Below are positions 31,191 to 42,562 of a stretch of DNA of 64,000 bases, piece after piece (positions within the stretch are counted from its first letter, which is position 1; the number at the start of each line of letters is the position of its first letter). The position numbers and the translations under genes are program-made. The notes under the pieces were generated by a model that was given only the letters and a program-made list of their open reading frames with translations, was not told the origin of the DNA and made no database searches. The stretch is from the NCBI GenBank assembly GCA_021018995.1, contig CM037593.1:45149810-45213809 (forward strand). Direction: 5' to 3'. This DNA comes from Chloranthus sessilifolius (lineage: Eukaryota > Streptophyta > Magnoliopsida > Chloranthales > Chloranthaceae).

Positions 31191-32220
31191 TAGTTACTTC
31201 TAATTTTAGTGATTAAGCCCCTTAACCAATGCCAATATAATAGCTTGCAACCTGCTTACCCAATGCCTGTATAATAATAGATTTCACACAATTATTCCAT
31301 CGCGACGCCCATTTTTGTTTTTTTTTTTTTTACCCTCTCATTCTCCCACTCTCGGAGAGCCATTTTATTTTCTCGCTTTCCTCAACCCTAAACTTGGCTG
31401 AAATCAAATCGCCGATCACCAATTGCAGATCGACGAACTGATTCCCAATCTCAGATTGGTGAACTCCAAGCTCCAATCTCTAGATTTCTCAATCACAGAT
31501 CGTGAACTGGCTCCCAATCTCCAGATTTCTCAGTTGGAGTTATGATTTAGGCGTCTTCAGAATCAAAACTGCATATTAAAAAGGTAGATCTTTGAATTTT
31601 TTTGATTTGAAGCTTTATTGAAGCTGTTTTTTAAGATCTTTTGTTCGTTTCATGTGTATTTTAGGGTATTTTCTGCATTTTTTGTAATGAGAAGTTTTGG
31701 ATTTAAGTGTATTTGTATTTGAAGATTAGGGTTTTAGATTCCGTTGGTTTATGTGTTTTTAATTTTTTTTTCCACGACTCTGTCCATGTGCTAGCTCTTA
31801 ATGAGACGTATACTTCAGAGTTGGATATGTTTAATCATCAGGCTGCTTGTATATGATCTTAATTATCTAGTATGAGTCACAGCAAACTCTGGCATTTTCT
31901 TTCATAGCTCTGGATGTTTTTTCTGCAGATTTATTTATCTCCTTTTCTTTTTAGAATTTCCCTCACTCTTTCTTATGTCACTCGAAATTCTTCCATTTGT
32001 TCCATACACTAAGATGGATCTGTGATGATTCAGATTAGTCGTGCTGATTTTATGCGGTAAGGATGGATCTGTTATAATAAAATTAAAGATTTAACAGCAG
32101 TCAACAGTGATTACCTTGTTTTATTAATTTACTATTTATTATGGATGGATTGAAAATGCACACGTCCATGTGGCACCCAAACATGTGTTTGGGTAACATA
32201 AGGCAGTGAGGTGGTCCTAG

Positions 32221-32340
32221 CACTACAAAAAAATAGACATTTAGCGACACTTTTTGAGGCATTTGACAAAAAACGCCGCGAAAAATAATTATTGGCGTCA
32301 TTTTATGATAAAGCGTCACAAAATATGCGAAATAGTAAAG
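32221..32340. mobile_element. terminal fragment of a second CACTA family
   Basis: CACTACAAAAAAATAGACAT followed by TTAGCGACACTTTTTGAGGC and GCG-rich subterminal units unlike the GAGACGGC family. I find no matching other end. Confidence 0.6.
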
Positions 32341-32408
32341 TCTTTGCAATCTGAGAATGCTAAATGTAAAGTTAATAGTTTAAATCATTCATCACATTAG
32401 AAAATGAA

Positions 32409-32415
<7 letters not shown>

Positions 32416-32452
<37 letters not shown>

Positions 32453-32499
32453 TTGTTATTAGGGGTTGTTGTAGCAGTTGACGACTTGGGTAGGCTCCC

Positions 32500-32541
<42 letters not shown>
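32416..32541. repeat. (TA)n microsatellites flanking a duplicated unit
   Basis: Two TA runs (about 32414-32448 and 32504-32541) alternate with two copies of a 52-base unit beginning ATTTGTTATTAGGGG (32451, 32541), a 90-base tandem period. Confidence 0.9.
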
Positions 32542-32547
<6 letters not shown>

Positions 32548-32550
32548 ATT

Positions 32551-32699
32551 AGGGGTTGTTGTAGCAGTTGACGACTTGGGTAGGCTCACCAAAGTAGTGA
32601 GTTCGAGTAGTGACTACTCTTCTGTGATATGTGTAATCCCTGAAATACTTGTGACACAGAGTCCAAGCGTAAGCTTGGGATACTCTAAGGTATAAAAAA
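32551..32699 (+). mobile_element. SINE-like tRNA-derived unit
   Basis: Starts AGGGGTTGTTGTAGCAGTTG and GACGACTTGGG (box-A-like). About 35 bases later comes GAGTTCGAG (box-B-like, GTTCGA core), then a tRNA-unrelated body ending in an A-rich tail (TATAAAAAAAAATATG). It resembles the remnant at 53336-53510. I could not find a target duplication. Confidence 0.5.
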
Positions 32700-33485
32700 A
32701 AATATGAAAATAATATTAATAATTAGAGATAAATAACTCCTAAAGAAAAGGGTGGTGGATGTGAATGAAATTGCCTTATTTTGATGCAGACACCAAGAAA
32801 AGCAATGGAAATTTTTTTGAAAAGTAGAAAAAAAGAGAAAAAAGAAAACGCATAGCCATATGATAGTCAGGATGTGGATGTGGAGCCTACTCTTGGAACA
32901 AATTCTTCCCAAACCCCACTTGAATTTGGACTCGTCACACATCTCTTCAATTGATCATGACATGTTGTGTATTGGAAACCACTTGTTTTGAAGTGTCAAG
33001 AGTTAGAACCTAGATCGACCATCCCAATCTACGATTCAGTCCACTAATCTGGCTCACCAACACGATGACGCATAGATCATGTAATGTAGTAATGTGTGTT
33101 ATTATTCATGTATAATTTGTTGAATCTGACTAAGGGTATGATGTAGTGAGGTACCATAACAGTGATGTACGGTAAGAGTGATGTACCATTAAAGTGGACT
33201 GTATCATCCCATGAGAGAGCAAGTGTCCTCAACTAAACCCAAGAAGATGCCTTAAAGCCTATGTTGGATCCGTCCATAGCTTTAAAGAAAGTCAGAGTAG
33301 CTGGTTGAATAGTAAAGGTACTGTAAATCTCTCCATATTTTATTTCCTTTTCATATATTCTTTTCTTAGGAAATTAGATCTTTTTAAGTTTGTAAAATGT
33401 AAAGGATACTAAATCAAAGGTTTAGGGTAAGTTCAGAAACAAAATCTAATTAGATTAGATTATTAATGGTGTTGTCCCTTTAGGG

Positions 33486-33790
33486 TCTATTCCTACAAAA
33501 AGAAGGACCTTTGGAGACCGTTATTAGAGACGGCTTTTTGAAGTCATCTCCAATAACCATTTATTAGAGACTACCATTTTAAAGGCCGTCTCGAATCCTT
33601 TTATTAGAGACGGCTATAGCCGTCTCCCTAAATAAAATAACATATAGAGTCGGTCTCCTTAAGGTTCACTGCATGTATAGGCAGGTGGAATCTTTAGAGA
33701 CTATGTGAAAAGCAGTCTAAAAAAGTCTCAATAACACCAATAGAGAGCGCTTCAAGCCGTAGAGCCGTCTCCCGTCTCCCGTCTCTAAAT
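33486..33790. repeat. second, internal CACTA 5'-type block
   Basis: It begins CTACAAAAAGAAGGACCT, a decayed terminus. For about 300 bases it follows the order of 30885-31190, including ATAACATATAGAG and AGGTGGAATCTTTAGAGAC. Confidence 0.85.
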
Positions 33791-36705
33791 GATCTAAGTT
33801 GGTCTTACTAAGTCGTTATATCTTTTGTGGCTGCAAATAAACTAATTCAGCCTGGCCTTATAAATAGGCAACGCTAACAAATTTACTTCACTTCTACAGC
33901 TTGTCGCTCGTCTTCTGATTTATTGATTTGTTTATTTTTATGTCAATGAGTTCTTTTGATCTGTGCAGAGGATTCTATTTCATCGCTATATTGGGGCATA
34001 TCAGTTTCACGGTTGCCTTTGGGATTAGTCTCCTCCATTGAAGCTTGGAGTTTTGATTTTTCAATTTAAATGAGTTGTTTGAGAGTATGATGTGTGTTAC
34101 AGTGTTTAATGGTTGAGATTTTGTTGTTTTTATGTAGTAAAGATGCCAATAGAATGGCTTTCTTGGTCTATAAACTTTTGAATGACACAGTTAATCATGT
34201 AAATAGTTTAAACACTTTGAAAAATATGAAGGATCAGTAGCAAGCGGTGAACCCACACCCAGTTTGGGCTACTAGGTGAAATACTTCTACTTCTTAGTTC
34301 TCACCAGTCCAGAACACTAATGACAGTGATAGCCAATAAGAATAAGGCCCTTTACTTTTTTCTCGTATTTTGTATACAAAATTCTTGAGTGGTGTGTAGT
34401 AGAAAGCACTGTGTAGCATATAAAATAAATTTGATATTGAAATTCCTACTTTACATTGGGTAGGGTGTTCTTGGGATTAAGGTAAAGATCATGTTGGATT
34501 GGGATCCAAAGGCCAAGCAGGGTCCTACCACACCTCTTCCTGACCTGGTCACAATCCATCCACCAAAGGAAGAAGAAGAGTACATGAGGCCTTCAATGAT
34601 GGTAACCGAAACAGAGGGTAGATTTGGGACCAATAGAAATTCGTATGCAATCTAATCCTAATCTAAAAACCAATAATAAACCGATGCAGCCCACATACAG
34701 AGGGTAGATTTTGAACTGTTTGAAGGCCATAGCAGAGGTTAAAAAGGGACAAAGGGAAAAGTCACCCCAAAAATCAGCCTCATGAGAGCCCAGAGATTAA
34801 AGCTAACAGGGGTTTTTATTTAAAATCCCAATGGGCCTTAATGAAGAAGGCCAAGTGGGCATTGAGAGTGATGTGAACACTTTAAGTGGCCACATGAAGT
34901 AGAAAAAATAAAATGAGAAATTTCTCAAGATCTTGGGTCACGTATAGTTATCTAAATGTGATCACATGACAAGAGGGGATTGAGAGTTTCATTGTAGGAA
35001 ATCTTATCTTAAGCTTTTTAAATCTTCCGCAAGATTTCAAGACCCTAAAATTTAGAACAGTAAATCCTGGCTGTTAGTATTTTAATCTTGGCTGTTATTA
35101 TTTTAATTTACTACAAGCATAATAATGTGTCTTGATGATCATTTCATCTTACCAACGGTGGTTGAAGGCAGTTTATGACATTCTACTTTTAATTTTTTTG
35201 CAAGTTATAGGAGACTTATTTGATAGTCTCACATGGTGTGTTGCTCTACGTTCTGCTTTACCTGTTGCAACAGTAAGCGGAGCACCCAAGGTTCAGCCAC
35301 TTTCCCAATTTCACTTCTTATTATTGATATTGTCGCTTTGTGATTTTTTTGATAAACATTTTAGTAAGTAACTTGGGAAGACAACTCGGTTTGGTGCTCT
35401 GGGTTTCCAAGTCTCAACTTCCAAAATATCGTTTAAACTGACCAACTGTCTTTGAATTCAGTTTTTTAAATTGATGAGAGACTTGGCAGTTTTTTTCTTT
35501 TTGAATTTATCAATTGTCTTTGAGATCAACTTTGTGTCAATCTGCCGTTGATTGAGATAAAATCAACGGCTACCAACTGATGGTTCAAAGTTTGAAACAG
35601 TATTAGCCATTGATTTTTTGGTGATTGCTGGATTTTAATTATATGGTAGAAGTGCTTTTCAATGTAGTATTGAGGCTACATAGAACTATTTGGTACTAAA
35701 ATGGTGCTAGTTAGCACGGGAGTCACCTAATTGGAAGACTTTTGGATACGGATTTTAGAGACGGCTTTAGATGTCGTCTCCAATAATGAGGTTATTGGAG
35801 ACGGCCTTTCTGAAAATGGTCTCTATTGTTATTATTGGAGACTATTGGAGACGACTTTGACCCATGGAGCTGTCTCCATAAGTTTTAGTAATCCATCTGT
35901 GGGTCAAAACTTTTGAGACCAGATACAAAACCGTCTCTAAAAGTCCTTTTTCACACCAATAGAGACGGGTTAAGCCGTCTCAAAGAGATTGCAAATGCGA
36001 CCTCATCGGGCCAACATCTCGCGCAAAGTTAAAAAAATCTATTTATTTTGATGCTGTGAAGACTTCAAAAATGAAAAAAGTTTCGCGCAAAGTTAAAAAA
36101 ATCTAAAAGTAAAACCACCTATTGTTTGGGTCCTCAGTCCCTGGGGCTCTGAATCTTCCCGTAGAATATAACAATGATTTCGGCAAATGGATACATAGCA
36201 AGACCGGAATATGGTAGAGGTTTAGTCTTGAGCATAGGGTTTCAAATCTCTGACTTGTCTGGTGGCTGCATGCATACTACCTAGTATGAGAATGGTTTTA
36301 CTACCTAGTATGAGAATGGTTTTACTACTTTGTTGGGGTGTGATTTGTCTAGCTTAGAAGTGAAATTGTGTGAATCGTTACAAAATTGCATTGCAGAGGC
36401 TTTCAACAGGTTCGAGTGCTTGTTTCTTATGTTTGGTTTTTGGGAGAGGTTGTTGAGGAACAAGTGTTACTCTGGTGGCTGGTATTGGTGAATGGAGAGC
36501 CATGGATTTTTCCATATGCTGTTCTATTGTTCTTACATAGTCGAACATGGCTAATCTTGTGTGCAGGGGCGGAGCCATTAAGGGGAGAGTGGAGGGAGTC
36601 AGTAAGGAGAGAGTGGTGGGCTGGCCCCATTCAACATGTGAGAACAATTATAGGTGCTATCTAAAATTTAATGGTATGTTTGATTTACATGCTAGCTATT
36701 AATTT
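33791..36705. other. CACTA interior, second part: no gene recognised
   Basis: 33860-33960 has a TATA-like CTTATAAATAGG followed by leader-like sequence. The remainder shows no domain. GTGCAGGGGCGGAGCCA at about 36561 looks like an hAT-type terminus, but no matching partner end was found. Confidence 0.45.
35737..35990. repeat. third, internal CACTA 5'-type block
   Basis: Repeated GAGACGGC and CGTCTCC units similar to the other blocks, ending AATAGAGACGGGTTAAGCCG. The terminal CACTA itself is lost. Confidence 0.8.
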
Positions 36706-37015
36706 TAGGTGTGCAAATTGTTAACCAAACAAAACCGAAACCAAAATTTTGTTGCCTGGGCTGCATTAGAACTGAAACAAATTGGTTCAGTTTCGGTCGA
36801 AAACTCCAAACAAAAAAAAATCAGTTTATTTGATTTTGATTTCGAATATTTTTTTTATAATTTTTTTTCCTGGGTTTTTTTTGGTTATTTTTAGATTTTG
36901 GGTCAGTTTTCCTAACTTACTCTTAACTATTTTTTGGTTTCAGCCACCGAAACGATTGGGAATCAGTCTGTGGTTTTCGGTGGGATTGTTTTTTGGTGTG
37001 AAACTTGCACCCCTA
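36706..37015. mobile_element. MITE of the TAGGGGTGCAAA type
   Basis: It begins TAGGTGTGCAAATTG and ends CTTGCACCCCTA, an imperfect terminal inverted repeat. Internal AACCGAAACC and GGTTTCGG motifs fold back on each other. This is a common non-coding plant MITE layout, probably hAT-type. It lies just before the MATE fragment. Confidence 0.65.
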
Positions 37016-37094
37016 TTTGGAGTGCACTATGGTGTGGCCACGGGCGCTATGTTGGATGCTTACTAGATTGCTGGAAGTGAAGGTGCTTGGCTGT

Positions 37095-37347
37095 TGTCTT
37101 TACTACTGCATTCGAGTATCAAATGAGCTTAGGTCTGGCCACCCAAGAGCTGCCAAATATTCTGTCATCGTCGTGATCCTCACTTCGTTGTTTATTGGGC
37201 TTGTTTTCATGGCCATCATCCTTGTAACCAAAAACTATTTTGCGGTCATTGTTACTAACAGCAAAGAGCTGCAACAGGCTGTCGCCCAACTTGCGAGCAT
37301 TCTTGGCGTGACAATGGTGCTTAATAGTCTGCCACCAGTCATTTCCG
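37095..37347 (+). pseudogene. MATE-type transporter fragment captured in the CACTA element
   Basis: One exon-like stretch open in frame: IRVSNELRSGHPRAAKYSVI, VVILTSLFIGLVFMAIILVT, KNYFAVIVTNSKELQQAVAQ and LGVTMVLNSLPPVISG. This matches a transmembrane-helix region in the C-terminal half of plant MATE (DETOXIFICATION) antiporters. It ends in TCCG|GTATTC, where the family has an exon border after VISG. The next exon (VAVGGGWQ in relatives) is not found, nor any earlier exon. It cannot make a full transporter; no stop lies within the fragment itself. Confidence 0.85.
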
Positions 37348-38327
37348 GTATTCATTTTCCCTATTATATGATAATGCCATAGAAGTGTGATGCTCTACAC
37401 TGGAGTGTCATCAATTGCAATACACATAAATCTTATACCATCAAGACATAAATGGTTGATTAATACAGTTTCTACTCAAGCTTGATTTTACATGATCAAG
37501 CACACCTCTACTTAATCATTTAAAATGTATGTATATAGGATCTGCTATACACGGAAGTAACTGGCCTATTTACCTTCGGGTGTGAAATGTTCAATCTCCT
37601 TATACTAAAATGGTCAAACTTTTACTTTCACTAATTTGCATAGCATTGGATAGCTTGGTGTATTTAGGTACTTGAGTGCCAGAGGTGGCACCTTTGTCAA
37701 TCTCCTTTTATTCATGGCATATTTTTTCTGTAGCATGAAAATTAGATGAAAGCATATGTCCTTTTACTTACAGTTTTCTAGATAAGATTAAAAACCTACT
37801 ATGAAGTGCTTATTCTTCATAGAATCAATATCACTTCTTTTCTTTTTAGCAATGTTACGAGTGTCACATAATGCTTGTAACAATTAAGTTTTGACTCTAT
37901 TAGAAGCTCAAACTGCCCCTTGTTCTCTTTGAATTCTCAGTGCCAATCGCTTGAAAAACCTTTACATAAAGGGAATCAATGGATGATATATGGAGTTTTC
38001 TGATTACAACTTGCTTTGCGTTATATTGCACTCCAATAATTATAGAGATCTAGTATCATCAAAAGTGGTGTACAGGTAGCAAAATTTGGTCCTGACTTAA
38101 AATTATATATTTTATTTTATCAAAAGAGTAAAAAAATTAAGAAAAGTTTATGAGCACCCAAATAGGGTTCTCAATGGACCATGCTGGCCTAAATTTTTTG
38201 GCCCGCACCTGACCTAAGCAATATCGGGCTTTTTGAGGGTGCAAGGCCGGTTAGGGACATTGCGTCGAGTATGCTCCGATCTGAGTTAACTGAAGCCAGG
38301 CACCCAGCCCGAACAGCCTGGATATTT

Positions 38328-38384
<57 letters not shown>

Positions 38385-38786
38385 GGAGCGTTTTATGTAC
38401 ACATACATTAATTGATTTATATGAAAAAAATTGGCTAATAAAATCCGGCAGGGCTAGTATTGAGTACATCTGAGAATGGGTTGGGATCGGGATGGAAAAA
38501 GTGTAACTATGTGTGAGGTATTATTGAAGTGTGGCTTGTATTCTGATTTTTTGTTCATTGCTTCCTTGCATAAGAATCGAAACACTAAGCACATAAGTTC
38601 GTCATGCCAAACTCATTCAGAACAATGTAAATATGTAGAGTGCTATTTTGTTTAACTGTAATACACTAGTTGGGCCCATATTTATCCCTTCGGGGTTTTT
38701 TTGTTATTCTTTTTTTCTTTCTTCTGTAGAGATCTTTTTCCAAGTTCTAAGTTCTAACATAACGATTGTTTCTTGTGATGATGGGC
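37348..38786. other. no gene recognised; contains a (TA)n run
   Basis: Interior of the CACTA element between two captured fragments. A TA microsatellite lies at 38331-38381, preceded by CCCGCACCTGACC and CCAGCCCGAACAG stretches typical of degenerate MITEs. Confidence 0.5.
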
Positions 38787-39256
38787 AGGGTCTTATTAAA
38801 CGAGAAACGAGATTTGCATCAAAATGCCCTGCTAGCTAGTGAGATAATTTCAAAAATTGAGAAAACTGCCACACCCCTGGGATTTAGTGTAAAGAAAAAT
38901 AATTACAAGGTGCAAAATTTTTTATTTGTTGTCCTTATCATGCTGTAATTTGTTCAGTCTCTCTCTCTCTGTGTTGTTATTCTTTGAATTGCTGTTGTCC
39001 TTGAGGATCCCCATTTGATAAAAACATTCACCTACTCTTCTACCATGTATTTGTTGCATTGTAATGTGTTTTTATCCCTTCAGGGAGACTACCTGCTGCA
39101 TATGACCAAAAGGACAAGTAATCAGAGATGGGATGCAATCAAATTGTTCATCTCTTAATGTGACCAATGAATTTAAATACAGATTTTCGAGGTAGCCCCT
39201 CTGTGTACATGGTTGAGCTTCGAAAATCAGGAGGCGATACCCTAGAATTTCACAAG
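38787..39256 (+). pseudogene. CIPK-type (CBL-interacting kinase) C-terminal fragment
   Basis: After an intron-like GGGCAG acceptor the plus strand reads GLIKRETRFASKCPA. It shifts frame within AGCTAGTGAG, then continues EIISKIEKTATPLGFSVKKN and NYK up to an AAG|GTGCAA donor at 38909. A middle piece near 39084 is badly decayed. The third exon (39183-39256) reads IFEVAP, loses a base, then SVYMVELRKSGGDTLEFHK and a GTATGC donor. This is the PPI/NAF-distal regulatory C-terminus of CIPKs. No kinase domain is present. Two or more frameshifts make it a pseudogene fragment. Confidence 0.87.
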
Positions 39257-39849
39257 GTATGCTATTAAAATATTCTTCTCTCAGGAGACTAAACTCACGT
39301 TAAAGAGAACTACACGATGTTTTGAGATCATGGGCATACCATCAAATGGCAATTGCTTTGAATCAAACGATGGAGATGGTCTTTCATTTTAATTTTTCAC
39401 ACAATTGATTTAGATCATGGGTGTACCATCAAACGGCTATTTTTTTGGTTTCACGTGTAACACATCACACTCAAATACGAGTTTAGGGTAACCTTTTGGA
39501 AGGTATGCCACATGGAATGGAAAATTGACCGGCTGATGGGTACTATTATTATCTTAAGATCATTGAGGAATATTGGGAAGAATCTGATTCAATACATGCC
39601 GTCTGGTGGTGACGGGTGAGGTAATAGATTTACAGGTTGTAAATAATGAAACCCCTAAGCCATTACTTGGCTGGCACTCATGCTGAGCCAACCATCTTTC
39701 GCTTCTTCTTTTTTTTCATTCATTTCATGTACTAGGAGTTACATCAGTACTGACTGTAGCTCTCTACGGCTGATTGTGTTCCTCCCAGATTGCCTATCAA
39801 AGCTCTAACTTTCTCCGGCGATTGCTGAAACTGAAAGGCGTCTCATCTA

Positions 39850-40074
39850 GAGATAGAGGTGGCAGAGAGCCGTCGGGATGAGGCTGAGGCGACAAGAATC
39901 CGTATCAAGCTGTAGGAGCTGGAGGCGACATCTAGGCAGGTGAAAACAAAAGATTCCAAAGCTGTGAGGCTAGCCGAGATGAACAAGAGAAACAGGGTGG
40001 AAATTTTCAAAAATGCTTCGGAGATGAAGCCAGTGAACACGAGCCTTACAGCGAGCGAGGCAGGGTTGGGATAA
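39850..40074 (+). pseudogene. Rtf1/VIP5-type (Plus-3) C-terminal fragment
   Basis: The plus strand reads EVAESRRDEAEATRIRIKL, a TAG stop, then ELEATSRQVKTKDSKAVRLA, EMNKRNRVEIFKNASEMKPV and NTSLTASEAGLG before a stop. The LAEMNxKNR...FKNASExKPVNT signature is that of plant Rtf1/VIP5-like subunits of the Paf1 transcription-elongation complex. Only this coiled C-terminal part is present, with one internal stop. The third host fragment in the same CACTA element and the same direction. Confidence 0.75.
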
Positions 40075-40339
40075 TGTCCAACACAGCAGTTCTTTTGTTC
40101 ATAGGACTTCTCATGTAGGAATTAAATTTGCTTTCAAATGTACAAGTAGAAAAGGATTGATGTGTATTAAATTTGCTTTCAATAAAATTTGCATAAAAAT
40201 TGTCGACGTAAATTTATTATTTAAAATTTTTTTTTTTTTTTTCTTTTTAATTTCATAAAAAAATCACTGCAAAAAAATTTTCATAAAAAAATCACTGTCA
40301 AATATATATATATTTTAAAATATATTGAAAGAAAAAAAA

Positions 40340-40653
40340 AATGTTGGAGACGGCTTTTAGCCGTCTCTAATAACAGGAGGTCACTTATTGGAGACGGCTT
40401 AAAGCCGTCTCCAATAAGTATTGGAAATGGCTAGATGACTTATTAGAGACATCTCTAACATATCTTTGGAGACGGCCATATGCCGTCTCCAATAACCTTG
40501 ACTATTAGGGACGGCTTCCATTTGGTCTCCAAAGACAATGGAGACGGGACTATTTGAGACTACATGGAAGCCGTCTCCAATACTATTGGAGACGACTTAG
40601 ACACCTTTGGAGACGGCCAAAAGCCGTCTCCAATAAACACATTTTTTGTAGTG
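40340..40653. repeat. CACTA 3' subterminal repeat block and TIR
   Basis: More than ten GGAGACGGC/GCCGTCTCC units in mixed orientations, ending AACACATTTTTTGTAGTG. Confidence 0.9.
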
Positions 40654-40656
40654 CAG
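40654..40656. repeat. target-site duplication, right copy (CAG)
   Basis: CAG follows TTTTTTGTAGTG. Confidence 0.85.
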
Positions 40657-42540
40657 GTGAAGAACTCTGCGTGGAGACAGATAGCAATGCCAATGTTAAA
40701 GTTTGTTGAGAATCCTGATTTGAGCCTTAGCCTCATGAGCATATCAACTAGGATGGGGAGGAAGTCAAAGATGATGCCGTCTACATTGAGGAGGGTTGCG
40801 GGAGTGAAGGTGGTGAGGATGTTTCTGCGGGCGACGAGGAATCTGAAAACCATCAAAAGTTGATAGGGAAGAAACTATGGAATTTCTTTATGATGTGATT
40901 ATAAAATGCTCTTTTACAGGTAGGATCTTGGCTGCAATTGGGCTCTTTGGATCTCCTGTTGAGTTCTATGTGATGTCTTTCATCTATTTCAGTTGTTAGA
41001 GAACTCTCTTTCAGGTTTGTTTATTGCCCTCTTTTCACCCTTTTTATTTTTCCCCCTTAGGACTTGTTGCAATTTTATTTGCCTCTAGTTTGAGTTCATG
41101 TAGTATATAGCCTGTGTTACTAGTTAAAACAACACATTGTTGAATACTTTACCCCGTTCTTGTATCATCATCACCTCCTTTATGAAAAGTTACCCATTTA
41201 GGAAAATCTGTATGTTGATGCTTGTGTTTGTTAACTTGTCAGCCTTTGGAGATTACGGCGACATAACTGGCCTCTAGATCCATGTTTTATATTACAAATT
41301 GACAAGTAAATGCCATTTGTTGCTCTTGAAAAGAGGAACTAGGCGATATGATCTTCATTTTAGTAATTTTTCCTGTGACTATTTGTTTGTTACAAAGGTT
41401 GGTTTCACAACTGTTGTTTCCATTTTAACAAGCATAACAAAATTTGGTGTGGCAATAGCATCATTCTTTTAATAATCTGGTGCTTATACTATCATGCCTG
41501 AATCTAATCAATGATAGTGCAGTTTCCCATGATCAATCAATGTTGTCTCGTTCGAAAGTCGAGCATATAGAGCGGCGAGCTGGTGAATTCGAAATCCACT
41601 TTTGAAAATTTTAACAAAAAAAAAAGGGTGAAAAGAGGTGGTATAGGGTAACCGACCCTTTCAACAAAAAAGAAAAAAAAAACTGCAACAAAATTGTACT
41701 TGTTCACCAACTCAAAGAGTTGATATAGGGTAATCGATCCGTTTCAGTTTCAGATGGTGATTTGAATGGGTCACTCTGGGATGCGTGTGATGTAGAGTTG
41801 TCATCTGTGCTGTTTGATGGTAGGCAGTGATCTGAACTTTAAAGATTTGTGGTGTTGAAGTTGTTGTGAGGAAGAACTGTGTCTGAATCAAAGCCGTCAA
41901 TGCCCTTCAAAGTGAAGGGCTGCCGTGTAAATCTGTGAAGTCAATATAGATGTTCAGTTTAAAGGACGTCGATTGCTTTAAATCACATGACAAACATGTG
42001 TTTTCATCTCAATCCTTGAACACTGAAGATCTTTAGATCAGGGGAGTACCATCAAACATCACACATGACTCCGTATCGAGCACATGTATATAACATCACA
42101 TATGACTCCGTATCGAGCACACGTATTTCAAATTGCCATATATAACACCTTCGTTACCCTATACCAACACAAAATGGAAATGGTTTCGTAAAGATTTTTC
42201 ATTTAATATATTATATATTTGATTAGCTATATTGATTGAGTAGTTTTTAACACAAAAATTAACATTTAACATTTTACAAACATAGTAATATCACTTTAGG
42301 TGTTCTGTGATTGGGCATTCAAATGAACGCTTAGAGAGGTGGATTGGAGTGAGAGACTGAGAAGAATATTTATAGATAGACAGAAGCACCCATCCTTTGA
42401 GCACTAAGTAATCATTTCTACCTCGAATACATCTGAGTCAGCTGTATTCTTGAATGCCCGATTCCTTTGTCCTCTCCTTTTCAAGATAGGGGTTCCAATG
42501 TGACATTTTAAACATTTATTGTATATGCACATATGAAGAT
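40657..42540. other. no gene recognised; one unassigned open stretch
   Basis: A plus-strand frame of about 65 codons, 40659-40863 (KNSAWRQIAMPMLKFV onward), is open. In another frame the same bases give an acidic string (DGEEVKDD, GSEGGEDVSAGDEESENHQK). Neither is recognised. A 37-base direct repeat (ATGACTCCGTATCGAGCAC) occurs at about 42066-42121. Confidence 0.4.
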
Positions 42541-42562
42541 AGGGGTTCCAATGGATAGATTG

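Larger units (their letters stand above)
31191..33485. other. CACTA interior, first part: no transposase; leader-like sequence and inserts
   Basis: 31310-31580 looks like an untranslated leader (CTCTCATTCTCCCACTCTCG onward, repeated CCAATCTC motifs) ending in AAAAAG|GTAGATC, a possible donor. From 32221 there is a different CACTA terminus, then TA microsatellites and a SINE-like unit. No protein-coding homology is seen. Confidence 0.5.
30885..40653 (+). mobile_element. CACTA (En/Spm-type) transposon, non-autonomous, carrying host gene fragments
   Basis: A 9.8 kb element with termini CACTACAAAAAA and TTTTTTGTAGTG and the 3-base duplication CAG. Both ends carry dense subterminal inverted repeats built from GGAGACGGC and GCCGTCTCC. 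These are the kind of sites the family's transposase-associated protein binds. No transposase domain is readable. Inside lie two further decayed copies of the 5' subterminal block (33486-33790, 35737-35990) and plus-strand fragments of a MATE transporter, a CIPK kinase and an Rtf1-type protein. Orientation is arbitrary and follows the fragments. It looks like a gene-capturing CACTA; a Helitron or retroposed insertion bringing the fragments into it is the alternative. Confidence 0.87.

Noticed and set aside
36386..36664. 92-codon plus-strand frame inside the CACTA element
   Set aside because: No family resemblance; it includes a GGGGCGGAGCC motif typical of hAT-type ends, so it is probably non-coding transposon sequence.
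37005..37094. Upstream extension of the MATE frame
   Set aside because: The sequence before about 37095 overlaps the end of a MITE and does not match the MATE family; the open frame there is fortuitous.
40564..40863. 99-codon frame running across the CACTA 3' end
   Set aside because: It starts within the subterminal repeats and crosses the target duplication, so it cannot be an ancestral gene; only the part after 40657 is left as unassigned.
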